A stretch of 64,000 bases of DNA. It comes from Candidatus Helarchaeota archaeon. Lineage in GTDB: Archaea; Asgardarchaeota; Lokiarchaeia; Helarchaeales; RDOG01. The stretch lies in assembly GCA_019058315.1 (NCBI GenBank), contig JAHPZH010000004.1, forward strand, positions 186,001-250,000, in the 5' to 3' direction. A model generated the notes under the pieces. That model had not been told where the DNA came from. It ran no database searches and saw only the letters and a program-made list of their open reading frames with translations. A program made the translations under genes and the position numbers. Below, piece by piece: positions 36,101 to 51,100 of this stretch; position 1 is the stretch's first letter; each line of letters opens with the position of its first letter.

Positions 36101-39100
36101 ATTTGAACCAGTCCCATCAGTTGTTCCATTTATCCAGATAATCGCACCTGTATCCATGTCTCCATCAGAAGTTGGATCTGTTATTGAAATAGTGGGATCA
36201 GTATTGTCAATATCAAACCATCGAGTAGTAGAAGTTGTTAATCCTGCCGTATCGGTGACATTAACTAATACTCCAATATTTCCATCAGCAAGAAAAGTGT
36301 TATTGCGAAATTCATAAGCTCCAGAAGGAGTTCCTGATGGATCAGTGAAAATAGTAAATCGTGAATCATTAATCATGACTGATACTATATTAGAACCGGT
36401 ACCATCTGTGTTACCACTTACTGATATTATAGCTCCGGTATCAATATCTCCATCAGATGTGGGATCTGTAATTGTAATTGTAGGATTGGTGTTGTCTATA
36501 TCAAACCATCTTGTAGTAGATGTGGTCAAACCTGCAGAATCGGTTACATTAACTAAAATTGCTATATTTCCATCAGGAATTAATGTGTTATTTCTAAATT
36601 GATATGCCCCTGAGGGAGTTCCAGAAGGATTTATGAAAATAGTAAATCTAGAATCATTAATCATAACTGATACAATATTAGTACCAGTTCCATTTACATT
36701 GCCGCTTATTGAAATAATGGTTCCTGTATCTATATCACCATCTGATGCGGGATCTGTTATTGAAATAGTCGGATAGGTGTTATCTATATCAAACCATCTT
36801 GTAGTAGAAACGGTCAAGCCTGCAGAATCTGTCACATTAACAAGAACTCCGATATTTCCGTCTGGTATGAATGTGTTATTTCTGAATTCATAGGCTCCAG
36901 AAGGAGTACCCGAAGGATCCGTGAAAATAGTGAATCGAGTATCATTAATCATGACTGATACTATATTAGATCCAGTTCCATTGGCATTACCGCTGACTGA
37001 TATTATTATACCAGTATCAATAACTCCATCAGAAGCAGGATCCGTGATTGAAATGGTTGGATAGGTGTTATCTATATCAAACCAGCGAGTTATTGATATC
37101 GTTAGAGGTGCGGAATTAGTCACATTAACCTCGATAGCAACATTTCCATCTGGGATGTATGTGTTGTTTCGAAATTCATACGGTCCTGAGAGAGAACCAG
37201 AGGGATCTGTAAAAATAGTAAATCTAGAATCATTTATCATGACTGATATTATGTTTGAACCAGTTCCATCCGCATTACCGCTTATTGATATTATGGCTCC
37301 TGAATCTACATCTCCATTAGAAGCAGGATCTGTAATTGTAATGGTTGGATAGGTATTGTCTATATTAAACCATCGGGTTGTAGAAGTGGTTAAACCAGCA
37401 GAATCAGTAACATTTACTAGAACTCCAATATTTCCATCTGGAATGAATGTATTATTTCTAAATTCATAAGCCCCAGAAGGAGTTCCAGAAGGATCTGTGA
37501 AAATAGTGAATCGAGAATCATTAATCATAACTGATAAGATATTAGATCCGGTCCCATCAGCATTACCGCTTACTGAAACTATGGCTCCTGAATCTACAGC
37601 TCCATCGGAAGCAGGATCCGTGATTGAAATGGTTGGGTAAGTATTGTCAATGTCAAACCAGCGAATAGCAGAAGTGGTTAAACTGGCGGAATCAGTTACA
37701 TTTACCAAAATTGCAATATTTCCATCGGGAATAAATGAATTGTTTCTAAATTCATATGCACCAGAAGGAGTCCCCGAAGGATCCGTGAAAATAGTAAATC
37801 GTGAATCATTTATCATTACAGAGGCAATATTAGATCCAGTTCCATCAGCATTACCGCTTATGGATATTATGGTTCCCGTATCTATATCTCCATCAGATGC
37901 AGGATCGATAATTGAAATGGTTGGATAAGTATTATCAATATCAAACCAGCGCGTTGTAGAAGTGGTTAAACCCGCAGAATCTGTAACATTAACAAGAACC
38001 CCAATATTTCCGTCTGGAATGAATGTGTTATTTCTAAATTGATAAGCCCCAGAAGGAGTCCCCGAAGGATCCGTGAAAATAGTAAATCGAGAATCATTTA
38101 TCATTACAGAGGCAATATTAGATCCAGTTCCATCAGCGTTTCCACTTACGGATATAATTGCACCCACATCAACATCTCCATCTGATACAGGATCGGTAAT
38201 TGTAATTGTTGGAAGGGTGTTATCTATATCAAACCAGCGAGTCGTTGAAGTAGTTAAACCTGCAGAATCAGTTACATTTACAAGAATTCCGATATTTCCA
38301 TCAGGAATAAATGTGTTATTTCTAAATTCATATGCACCCGAAGGAGAACCCGAAGGATCTGTAAAGATAGTAAATCGTGAATCATTAATCATTACAGAAA
38401 CTATGTTAGAGCCAGTTCCATCTGCATTTCCACTGATTGAAATAATTGCTCCAGTATCAATATCTCCGTTCGATGCAGGATCGGTAATTGTAATTGTTGG
38501 AAGGGTGTTATCTACATCAAACCAGCGAGTCGTTGAAGTAGTTAGACCTGCAGAATCAGTTACATTTACAAGAATTCCGATATTTCCATCAGGAATAAAT
38601 GTGTTATTTCTAAATTCATATGCACCCGAAGGAGAACCCGAAGGATCTGTAAAGATAGTAAATCGTGAATCATTAATCATTACAGAAACTATGTTAGAGC
38701 CAGTTCCATCTGCATTTCCACTGATTGAAATAATTGCTCCAGTATCAATATCTCCGTTCGATGCAGGATCGGTAATTGTAATTGTTGGAAGGGTGTTATC
38801 TACATCAAACCAGCGAGTCGTTGAAGTAGTTAGACCTGCAGAATCAGTTACATTTACAAGAATTCCGATATTTCCATCAGGAATAAATGTGTTATTTCTA
38901 AATTCATATGCACCCGAAGGAGAACCCGAAGGATCTGTGAAGATAGTAAATCGTGAATCATTAATCATAACAGATACGATATTAGATCCGGTCCCATCGG
39001 CGTTACCACTTATGGATATTATGGTTCCTGTATCTATATCACCATCTGATGCAGGATCTGTTATTGAAATAGTCGGATAAGTATTATCTATATCAAACCA

Positions 39101-42100
39101 TCGAGTTGTAGAAGTGGTTAAACCTGCAGAATCAGTTACATTTACAAGAATTCCGATATTTCCATCAGGAATAAATGTGTTATTTCTAAATTCATATGCA
39201 CCCGAAGGAGAACCCGAAGGATCTGTGAAGATAGTAAATCGTGAATCATTAATCATAACAGATACGATATTAGATCCGGTCCCATCGGCGTTACCACTTA
39301 TGGATATTATGGTTCCTGTATCTATATCACCATCTGATGCAGGATCTGTTATTGAAATAGTCGGATAAGTATTATCTATATCAAACCATCGAGTTGTAGA
39401 AGTGGTTAAACCTGCAGAATCAGTTACATTCACCAAGATTCCAATATTACCATCTGGGATGAATGTGTTATTTCTAAATTCATAAGCTCCCGAGGGAGTC
39501 CCTGAAGGATCAGTGAAAATGGTGAACCGAGAATCATTAATCATAACAGAAGCAATATTAGAGCCAGTTCCATCAGCATTTCCACTTACGGAAATAATTG
39601 CACCCGTATCTATATCCCCATCTGATGAAGGATCAGTAATTGAAATTGTAGGATAGGTATTATCTATATCAGCCCATCGTGTGGTAGAAGTTGTCAAGCT
39701 TGCAGTATCGGTCACATTTACCATGATAGCAATATTACCGTCTGGTATAAATGTATTATTTCTAAATTCATAAGCCCCAGAAGGAGTTCCCGAAGGATCT
39801 GTGAAAATGGTGAACCGTGAATCATTAATCATTACTGATACAATATTAGATCCGGTCCCATCTGCATTGCCACTTATAGATATTATAGCTCCTGTATCAA
39901 CATCTCCATCTGAAGCAGGATCGGTAATTGTAATGGTTGGATATGTGTTGTCTATGTCAAACCAGCGCGTAGTAGGTGTAGTTAAACCAGCAGAGTCAGT
40001 TATATTAACTTTAATACCTATATTTCCATCTGGAATGTACGAATTGTTATTAAATGCATAGCTGCCTGATGGGGAACCTGATGGATCAATGAAGATTGTA
40101 AATCGGGAATCATTAATCAAAACAGATATAATATTAGAACCAGTGCCATCCACTGTCCCATTAATCCAAATAATGGCTCCTGTGTCAATGTCTCCATCAG
40201 AAGCAGGATCATTTATAGTGATAGTTGGGTAGATATTATCGACATCAAACCAGCGTGTAGCAGAAGATGTCAAACTAGCAGAATCTGTCACATTAACTTC
40301 GATAGCAATATTTCCTTCAGTAATATAAGAATTATTATTAAATGCGAAGCTTCCTGATGGAGAACCTGAGGGATCTGTGAATATCGTAAATCTAGAATCA
40401 TTAATCAAAACAGATACAATATTGGAGCCTGTACCATCCACTGTCCCGTTAATCCAGATAATAGTTCCTGTGTCAACATCTCCATTAGATGCGGGATCGT
40501 TAATTAAAATTGAAGGATTTGTATTATCTAGATTGAGCCAGCGTATAGCAGCAGATGTTAAACTAGCAGAATCCGTAATATTAACTTCGATTGAGATAAT
40601 TCCATCTGCTACATAAGAATTATTATTAAATGCGTAGTTTCCGGAAGGAGATCCAGATGGATCTATGATAAGTGTGAATCTGGAATCGTTAATCATCACA
40701 GAAGTAATATTTGAACCTGTTCCATCTACTGTTCCGTTTATCCAGATATCAGTGCCTGTAACTAAATCTCCATTTGAAGCAGGAACAGTAATTGAAATTG
40801 TGGGATATGTATTATCAATATCAAACCAACGAGTAGTTGAGACGGTCAAGTTAGCAGTATCTGTAATATTTACCTCAACCGCTATATTTCCATCTGGAAT
40901 GTAAGAATTATTATTGAACGTATAAATTCCGGAAGCAGATCCTGAAGGATCAACTGCTATAGTAAACCTCGAGTCATTTATCATAACTGATTGAATATTA
41001 GAACCAGTTCCATTTACAAATCCACTAATCGAAATAGTAGCTCCAGTATCTATATCGCCATCTGAAGTTGGATCCGTTATTGAGATTGTTGGATATGTAT
41101 TATCAATAATAAACCATCGAATTCTGTAATCTGAAAGGCCTCCTGAATTATTTAAGGTTATAGTAATAGCAACACGACCATCAGGAATAAAACTAATATT
41201 TTGAAATCCATAAACTCCGGATGGACTTCCAGAAGGATTAACTGTCAAAATAAATCGACTATCATTAATCCAAACTTGATCGATATTAGTCCCACCACCA
41301 TCAGCTGTTCCATTTATTGTAATATCAATTCCTGTATCTATAGCACTATCTGGAGAGGGATGATCAACGGTTACACTAGGCCCAATAATATATGTAAACC
41401 ATCGGGCTATAGAACCAGTTAATCCCACCGAATCGGTAACATTTACTTTAACCGCAACATTTCCAAGGGTAATAAAGCTATTATTACTAAAAGTAAAGGG
41501 ACCTGAAGAGCTTCCTACAGGATTTGTTGTTAAAGTAAATCTGGAATCATTTATTTGAACTGAGAAAATATTAGTTCCTGTTCCATCAACCCATCCATCG
41601 ACAGTAACACTACCCCCAGTATCGGTTGTACCATTTGGAAAGGGATGAGTTATAACAATAGTAGGATTTGTATTATCTAATATAAACCATCGAATCGCAG
41701 AAGTGGTTAAATAAGCAGAATCCGTGACATTAACCTCAATTGCAATAGTCCCATCTGTGATTAAGGTGTTATTATTAAATGCATAATTTCCTGATGGACT
41801 CCCTGATGGATCAGTGAAAATAGTGAATCGGGAATCATTAATCATTACAGACGAAATATCGGAACCTGTACCATCAGCTGTTCCATTTATCCATATAATG
41901 GCTCCTGTATCTAAATCTCCATTCGACGCTGGATCGGCAATTGAAATAGTAGGATAAGTATTGTCAATATCAAACCATCGTGTAGTAGAAGTAGTTAAGC
42001 CAGCAGTATCAGTAACATTTACGAGAACTCCTATATTTCCATCAGCAAGGTAAGTGTTATTTCTGAATTCATAAGCACCAGAAGGGGATCCTGAAGGATC

Positions 42101-45100
42101 TGTAAGAATTGTAAATCGTGAGTCGTTAATCATAACAGATACTATATTAGATCCCGTACCATCTGCATTTCCACTTATAGATATGATAGCTCCTGTATCC
42201 ACATCCCCATCAGAAACAGGATCAGTAATGGAGATAGTTGGATAAGTATTATCTACGTCAAACCATCGTGTAGTTGATGTTGTTAAACTAGCAGAATCCG
42301 TCACATTAACAAGAACTGCAACATTTCCATCCGGGATGAACGTGTTATTTCTAAATTCATAAGCTCCAGAAGGAGATCCTGATGGATCCGTAAAGATTGT
42401 AAATCGTGAATCATTAATCATGACAGATATAATATTGGAACCAGTTCCATCAGCGTTACCGCTTATGAATATTATGGCACCCGTATCTATATCTCCGTCA
42501 GAGGCAGGATCCGTAATCGTGATTGTAGGATATGTGTTATCAATATCGAACCATCTTGTTGTTGATGTTGTAAGGCCAGCAGAATCCGTCACATTCACAA
42601 GAACTCCAATATTTCCATCTGGAATGAATGTATTGTTTCTAAATTCATAAGCTCCAGAAGGAGTTCCTGATGGATCTGTAAAGATGGTAAAACGAGTATC
42701 ATTAATCATTACCGAAGCAATATTCGACCCAGTTCCATCTGCATTACCCCCTACTGATATAATAGCTCCGTTATCTATATCTCCATCAGAAGCGGGATCA
42801 GTAATTGAAATAGTCGGATAAGTGTTGTCAATATCAAACCATCTTGTATTTGATGTTGTCAATCCAGCAGAATCCGTTACATTAACAAGAATTCCTACAT
42901 TTCCATCTGCAAGATAGGTGTTATTTCGGAATTCATAAGCTCCAGAAGGAGTTCCAGAAGGATCTGTAAAGATAGTAAATCGTGAATCATTAATCAAAAC
43001 GGATACAATATTAGATCCAGTGCCATCGGCGTTACCGCTTATTGAAATAATGTTTCCAGTATCAATATCACCATCAGAAGCAGGATCTATTATTGAAATA
43101 GTTGGATAAGTGTTGTCAATATCAAACCATCTAGAAGTTGAAGTTGTAAGACCAGCAGAATCGGTTACATTAACAAGAACTCCTATATTTCCATCTGGTA
43201 TGAATGTGTTATTTCGGAATTCATAAGCTCCAGAAGGAGTTCCAGAAGGATCTGTAAAGATAGTAAATCGGGAATCATTAATCATAACAGAAACAATATT
43301 AGATCCCGTTCCATCGGCGTTACCGCTTATTGAAATAATTGCACCTGTATCAATATCCCCATCAGAAGCGGGATCTGTAATTGAAATAGTTGGATAAGTA
43401 TTGTCTATATCAAACCATCGAGTAGTAGAAGCAGTTAGACTAGCTGAATCAGTTACATTAACAAGAACTCCAATGTTACCGTCCGGAATATATGAATTAT
43501 TTCTAAATTCATAAGCTCCCGAAGGACTACCCGAAGGATCTGTAAAGATAGTAAATCGAGAATCATTGATCATAACAGAAACTATATTTGAACCAGTTCC
43601 ATCAGCATTGCCACTTATTGAAATAATAACTCCAGTATCAATGTCTCCGTCTGAAGCTGGATCGGTAATTGAAATGGTTGGTAATGTGTTGTCTATATCA
43701 AACCATCGAGTCGCTGACGTAGTTAATCCTGCAGAATCAGTCACGTTTACAAGAACCCCGATATTGCCGTCTGGAATAAATGTATTATTTCTAAACTCAT
43801 AAGCTCCAGAAGGAGAACCCGAAGGATCTGTGAAAATAGTGAATCGAGAATCATTAATCATAACAGAAGCTATATTAGAGCCAGTTCCATCAGCATTGCC
43901 ACTTATTGAAATAATAACTCCAGTATCAATGTCTCCGTCTGAAGCTGGATCGGTAATTGAAATGGTTGGTAATGTATTGTCTATATCAAACCATCGAGTC
44001 GTTGATGTGGTTAAGCCTGCAGAATCAGTTACATTAACAAGAACTCCAATATTACCGTCTGGTATGAATGTGTTATTTCTAAATTCGTATGCACCAGAAG
44101 GAGTTCCTGATGGATCTGTAAAGATTGTAAATCGTGAATCATTAATCATTACAGAAGCTATATTAGAGCCAGTTCCATCAGCATTGCCACTTATTGAAAT
44201 AATCACTCCAGTATCTATATCTCCATCAGATGCGGGATCTGTAATTGAAATGGTTGGTAATGTGTTGTCTATATCAAACCATCTAGTTGTTGATGTGGTT
44301 AAGCCTGCAGAATCGGTCACATTAACAAGAACACCTATATTGCCGTCTGGAATAAATGTATTATTTCTAAATTCATAAGCTCCAGAAGGAGAACCCGAAG
44401 GATCTGTGAAAATTGTAAATCTAGAATCATTAATCATAACAGAAGCAATATTAGAACCAGTACCATCTGAGTTTCCACTTACAGATATTATGGCTCCAGT
44501 ATCGATATCCCCATTAGATGCAGGATCTATTATTGAAATAGTGGGATAGGTGTTGTCAATATCAAACCATCTCGTAGTAGATGTGGTTAGTCCAGCAGAA
44601 TCGGTGACATTAACTAATACTCCAATATTTCCATCAGCAAGAAAAGTGTTATTGCGAAATTCATAAGCTCCAGAAGGAGTTCCAGAAGGGTTTGTAAAGA
44701 TTGTAAATCGTGAATCATTAATCATAACAGAAGCAATATTAGAACCAGTACCGTCTGCGTTTCCACTTATAGATATAATGACTCCAGTATCTATATCACC
44801 ATCTGATGTGGGATCGGTTATAGATATTGTTGGATAGGTGTTGTCAATATCAAACCAGCGAGTTGCAGATGTAGTTAATCCTGCTGAATCTGTTACATTC
44901 ACAAGGACTCCGATATTGCCATCAGCAATGAAAGTATTATTTCTAAATTCATAAGCACCAGAAGGAGTACCCGAAGGATCTGTGAAGATTGTGAATCTTG
45001 AATCATTAATCATAACCGATATAATATTAGATCCAGTACCGTCAACATTGCCACTTATTGATATTATGGTCCCAGTATCAGTAACCCCATCAGCAGTAGG

Positions 45101-48100
45101 ATCAGTTATTGAAATGGTGGGATAAGTGTTATCTATATCAAACCATCGTGTAGTAGAAGTAGTCAAACCAGCAGAATCTGTTATATTTACTAGAATTCCA
45201 ATATTGCCGTCAGCAAGAAAAGTATTATTTCTGAATTCATACGCCCCCGAGGGAGTTCCGGACGGATCTGTGAAAATAGTAAATCTAGAATCATTGATCA
45301 TGACCGAAACAATATTAGTTCCAGTTCCATCTGCATTTCCGCTAACTGATATTATAATACCAGTATCAATATCACCATCTGATGCGGGATCGGTTATAGA
45401 TATTGTAGGATAGGTGTTATCTATATCAAACCATCTTGTTGCTGAAGTAGTTTGACTTGCAGAATCTGTTACATTAACGAGAATTGCGATATTTCCATCG
45501 GGAATGAAAGTATTATTACGAAATTCATAGGCTCCAGAGGGAGTTCCTGATGGATCTGTAAAGATAGTAAATCTAGAATCATTAATCATTACAGATACGA
45601 TATTAGAACCTGTCCCATCCGCATTTCCACTTATAGATATAATTGCTCCAGTATCGACATCTCCATCAGAAGTGGGGTCAATAATCGATATTGTAGGATA
45701 AATATTATCAACATCAAACCATCGTGTGGTTGAAGTTATCAAGCCTGCGGAATCAGTTATATTTACAAGTACCCCGATGTTTCCATCTGAAATAAAAGTG
45801 TTATTTCTAAATTCATAAGCTCCCGAAGGACTACCCGAAGGATCTGTAAAGATAGTAAATCGAGAATCATTAATCATAACAGAGACAATATTTGACCCAG
45901 TCCCATCTGCATTTCCACTTATTGAGATAATAGCACCAGTATCTATATCACCGTCAGAAGCAGGATCTGTAATAGTAATTGTAGGATCTGTATTGTCTAT
46001 ATCAAACCATCTCGTGGTTGAAGTAGTTTGAGCTGCAGAATCAGTAACATTCACTAGGATCCCAATATTTCCATCTGGGATGAAAGTGTTATTCCTGAAT
46101 TCATAAGCTCCCGAGGGAGATCCGGAAGGATCTGTGAAAATAGTGAATCGAGAATCATTAATCATGACGGAAACAATATTAGATCCGGTTCCATCTGCAT
46201 TACCACTGATAGATATAATCGCACCAGTATCAATATCACCATCAGAAGTAGGGTCAGTTATAGAAATCGTAGGATATATGTTATCAATATCGAACCATCG
46301 TGTTGTTGATGTGGTTAAACCCGCAGAATCCGTCACATTTACTAAAACTGCAATATTACCGTCTGGTATAAATGTGTTATTCCTGAATTCATAAGCTCCA
46401 GAAGGAGATCCCGAAGGATCAGTGAAAATAGTGAATCGAGATTCATTAATCATTACTGATGCAATATTAGATCCAGTTCCATCAGCATTACCGCCTATTG
46501 ATATAATGGTTCCAGTATCTATATCACCATCAGAAGCAGGATCTGTTATTGAAATAGTGGGATCAGTATTGTCAATATCAAACCATCGAGTAGTAGAAGT
46601 TGTTAAACTAGCTGAATCTGTCACATTGACGAGAATTCCAATATTTCCGTCTGGTATGAATGTGTTATTTCTAAATTCATAAGCTCCAGAAGGAGAACCC
46701 GAAGGATCTGTAAAAATTGTAAATCGTGAATCATTTATCATAACAGAGACTATATTAGAACCAGTGCCATCGGCATTACCGCTTATTGATATAATGACCC
46801 CAGTGTCTACATCTCCATCCGAAGCAGGATCAGTAATAGTTATTGTAGGATTGGTATTGTCTATGTCAAACCACCTTGTAGCAGATGTTGTTAATCCTGC
46901 AGAATCGGTTACATTTACCAAAATTGCGATATTTCCATCAAGAATTAAGGTGTTGTTTCTAAATTCATACGCTCCTGAGGGAGTTCCAGACGGATCTGTG
47001 AATATAGTAAATCGAGAATCATTAATCATGACAGACGCTATATTAGATCCAGTACCATCTGTATTGCCGCTTATTGATATAATGGTCCCAGTATCTATAT
47101 CTCCATCAGATGCAGGATCGGTTATTGAAATGGTTGGATAAGTATTGTCTATATCAAACCAACGAGTTGTTGATGTGGTTAAGCTTGCGGAATCAGTCAC
47201 ATTAACAAGAACTGCTACATTTCCGTCTGGAATGAATGTATTATTTCGAAATTCATAAGCTCCAGAAGGAGAACCCGAAGGATCTGTAAAAATTGTGAAT
47301 CGTGAATCATTAATCATAACTGAGACTATATTAGAACCAGTGCCATCGGCATTACCACTTATTGATATAATGACTCCAGTATCTATATCTCCATCCGAAG
47401 CAGGATCAGTAATAGTTATTGTAGGATTGGTATTGTCTATGTCAAACCACCTTGTAGCAGATGTTGTCAATCCTGCAGAATCGGTTACATTTACCAAAAT
47501 TGCGATATTTCCGTCGGGAATGAATGTATTGTTTCTAAATTCATATGCACCAGAAGGAGTTCCCGATGGATCAGTAAAGATCGTAAATCGTGAATCATTA
47601 ATCATAACAGAAGCTATATTAGATCCAGTGCCATCCGCATTTCCACTTATTGATATAATGGTCCCAGTATCTATATCTCCATCAGATGCAGGATCAGTTA
47701 TTGAAATGGTTGGATAAGTATTGTCTATATCAAACCAACGAGTTGTTGATGTGGTTAAGCTTGCGGAATCAGTCACATTAACAAGAACTGCTACATTTCC
47801 GTCTGGAATGAATGTATTATTTCGAAATTCATATACTCCTGAAGGCGTTCCCGAAGGATCAATAAAGATTGTGAATCGTGAATCATTAATCATAACTGAA
47901 ACTATATTAGAACCAGTACCATCCACATTTCCACCTATTGATATAATAGTACCTGTATCAATATCACCATCAGAAGCAGGATCTGTTATTGAAATAGTGG
48001 GATCAGTATTGTCAATATCAAACCATCGAGTAGTAGAAGTTGTTAAACTAGCTGAATCTGTCACATTGACGAGAATTCCAATATTTCCGTCTGGTATGAA

Positions 48101-51100
48101 TGTGTTATTTCTAAATTCATAAGCTCCAGAAGGAGATCCTGAAGGATCTGTAAAAATTGTAAATCTAGAATCATTAATCAAAACAGATACGATATTAGAA
48201 CCAGTGCCATCGGCATTTCCACTGATTGAAATAATAGTACCTGTATCAATATCTCCATCAGATGCAGGATCTGTAATTGTTATGGTTGGGTATGTATTGT
48301 CAATATCAAACCATCTAGTTGCAGAGGTTGTCAAGCTTGCAGAATCAGTCACATTCACTAGGATTGCAACATTTCCGTCCGGAATAAATGTGTTATTTCT
48401 AAATTCATATGCACCAGAAGGAGTCCCTGATGGATCTGTAAAAATTGTAAAACGAGAATCATTTATCATTACTGATACAATGTTAGAACCTGTTCCATCC
48501 ACATTACCGCCAATTGAGATGGTGGTCCCAGTATCTATATCACCGTCCGATGCCGGATCTGTAATTGAAATGGTAGGATAGGTATTGTCTATATCAAACC
48601 ATCTTGTGGTAGAAGTTGTCAAGCTAGCGGAATCGGTTACATTAACTAGGATGGCAATATTACCGTCTGGGATGAATGTATTATTTCTAAATTCATAAGC
48701 TCCAGAGGGACTGCCCGAAGGATCAGTAAAGATAGTAAATCTAGAATCATTAATCATAACAGAAACTATGTTAGAGCCAGTTCCATCTGCATTACCACTG
48801 ATTGAAATTATCACCCCAGTATCAATATCTCCATCAGAAGCTGGATCTGTGATTGAAATGGTAGGATAGGTATTGTCTATATCAAACCATCGAGTAGTAG
48901 AAGCAGTTAGACTAGCTGAATCCGTCACATTGACGAGAATTCCAATATTTCCGTCCGGAATGAATGTGTTATTTCTAAATTCATAAGCTCCAGAGGGACT
49001 GCCCGAAGGATCAGTAAAGATAGTAAATCTAGAATCATTAATCATAACAGAAACTATGTTAGAGCCAGTTCCATCTGCATTACCACTGATTGAAATTATC
49101 ACCCCAGTATCAATATCTCCATCAGAAGCTGGATCTGTGATTGAAATGGTAGGATAGGTATTGTCTATATCAAACCATCGAGTAGTAGAAGCAGTTAGAC
49201 TAGCTGAATCCGTCACATTGACGAGAATTCCAATATTTCCGTCCGGAATGAATGTGTTATTTCTAAATTCATAAGCTCCAGAGGGACTGCCCGAAGGATC
49301 AGTAAAGATAGTAAATCTAGAATCATTGATCATAACAGAAACAATATTAGATCCCGTGCCATCTGCATTTCCGCTTATTGAAATAATAGCTCCAGTATCA
49401 ATATCTCCGTCTGAAGCTGGATCGGTAATTGAAATGGTTGGATAAGTATTGTCTATATCAAACCATCGAGTCGTTAATGTGGTTAAGCCTGCAGAATCAG
49501 TTACATTAACAAGAACTCCAATATTTCCGTCCGGTATGAATGTGTTATTTCTAAATTCATAAGCTCCAGAAGGAGATCCCGAAGGATCTGTAAAAATTGT
49601 AAAACGGGAATCGTTGATCATGACTGATACGATATTGGAACCAGTACCATCAGCATTTCCACTAATTGAAATAATGGTCCCAGTATCAATATCTCCATCA
49701 GAAGCAGGATCTGTTATTGTTATTGTTGGATATGTATTATCTATATCAAACCATCGTGTTGTTGATGTGGTTAAACCCGCAGAATCCGTCACATTTACTA
49801 GAACTGCAATATTACCGTCTGGTATAAATGTGTTATTCCTGAATTCATAAGCTCCAGAAGGAGATCCCGAAGGATCTGTAAAAATTGTAAAACGAGAATC
49901 ATTTATCATTACTGATAAAATATTAGATCCAGTACCATCGGCGTTTCCACTAATTGAGATAATAACACCAGTATCTATATCACCGTCTGATGCGGGATCT
50001 GTTATTGTTATTGTAGGATCTGTATTATCTATATCAAACCAGCGTGAAGCGGTTGTTGTTAAGCTCGCTTGGTCAGTTACATTAACTTGAATTGCCACAT
50101 TTCCATCGGGGATATATGTATTATTTCTAAATTCATAAGCTCCAGAAGGAGATCCCGAAGGATCTGTAAAAATTGTAAAACGGGAATCGTTGATCATGAC
50201 TGATACGATATTGGAACCAGTACCATCAGCATTTCCACTTATTGATATAATAGCTCCAGTATCTATATCACCATTTGAAGCTGGATCAGTTATTGTTAAG
50301 GACGGAAGTGTATTATCTATATCAAACCATCGAGTAGCGGATGTTGTTAATCCGGCTGTATCTGTTACGTTCACTAGAATTGCGACATTCCCATCAGGAA
50401 TAAAAGTATTATTTCGGAATTCATATGCTCCTGAAGGAGTTCCTGAAGGATCTGTAAAAATTGTAAAACGAGAATCATTTATCATTACTGATACAATATT
50501 TGAACCTGTTCCATCAGCGTTGCCGCTTACGGAAATTATAGCCCCCGTATCTATATCTCCATCAGATGCGGGATCTGTTATTGATATCGTAGGTGGTGTA
50601 TTATCTATATAGAACCAGCGAATAATAGAAGAAGTTAAACCTGATGAATCTGTAATATTTATTTTAATTGCAATATATCCGTCTGCAATATAAGATGAAT
50701 TTCTAAATTCATAATTTCCGGAAAGGCTTCCTGAGGGATCCAGAAATATATTAAAATTAGAATTATTAATCTGAATAGATGTGATTTCAGTTCCGGTTCC
50801 ATTGGCAAATCCACTGATTGAAATTATAACCCCCGTATCAATGGAACCATTAGATGCGGGATCTGTAACTGTAATAGTAGGATTAATCGAATCCATAATT
50901 ACCCAAATCATGAAAGACCCATTATTTCTTGCATAATCTTGTGCAACGACTGTTATATTGTTCCAACCTTCAACCAAGTTAATATTTTGAACAGTGGATG
51001 TACCTGTATATTGAATTGATCCATTTCTAATGACTTCATAAACTTTAATTCCACTTTCAGAATCGTAACTACTTGTCCAATTTACTTGGACAGAGGCTGC

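Noticed and set aside
38073..39080. Long plus-strand open frames opposite the giant gene, repeated every 288 bp
   Set aside because: They mirror the repeat array on the other strand and inherit its period. The opposite frame has signal peptide, membrane helix and domain logic, and these do not.
33905..50877. Regularly spaced repeats, as in CRISPR
   Set aside because: Units are 288 bp, directly adjacent, in frame and protein-coding, without unique spacers.
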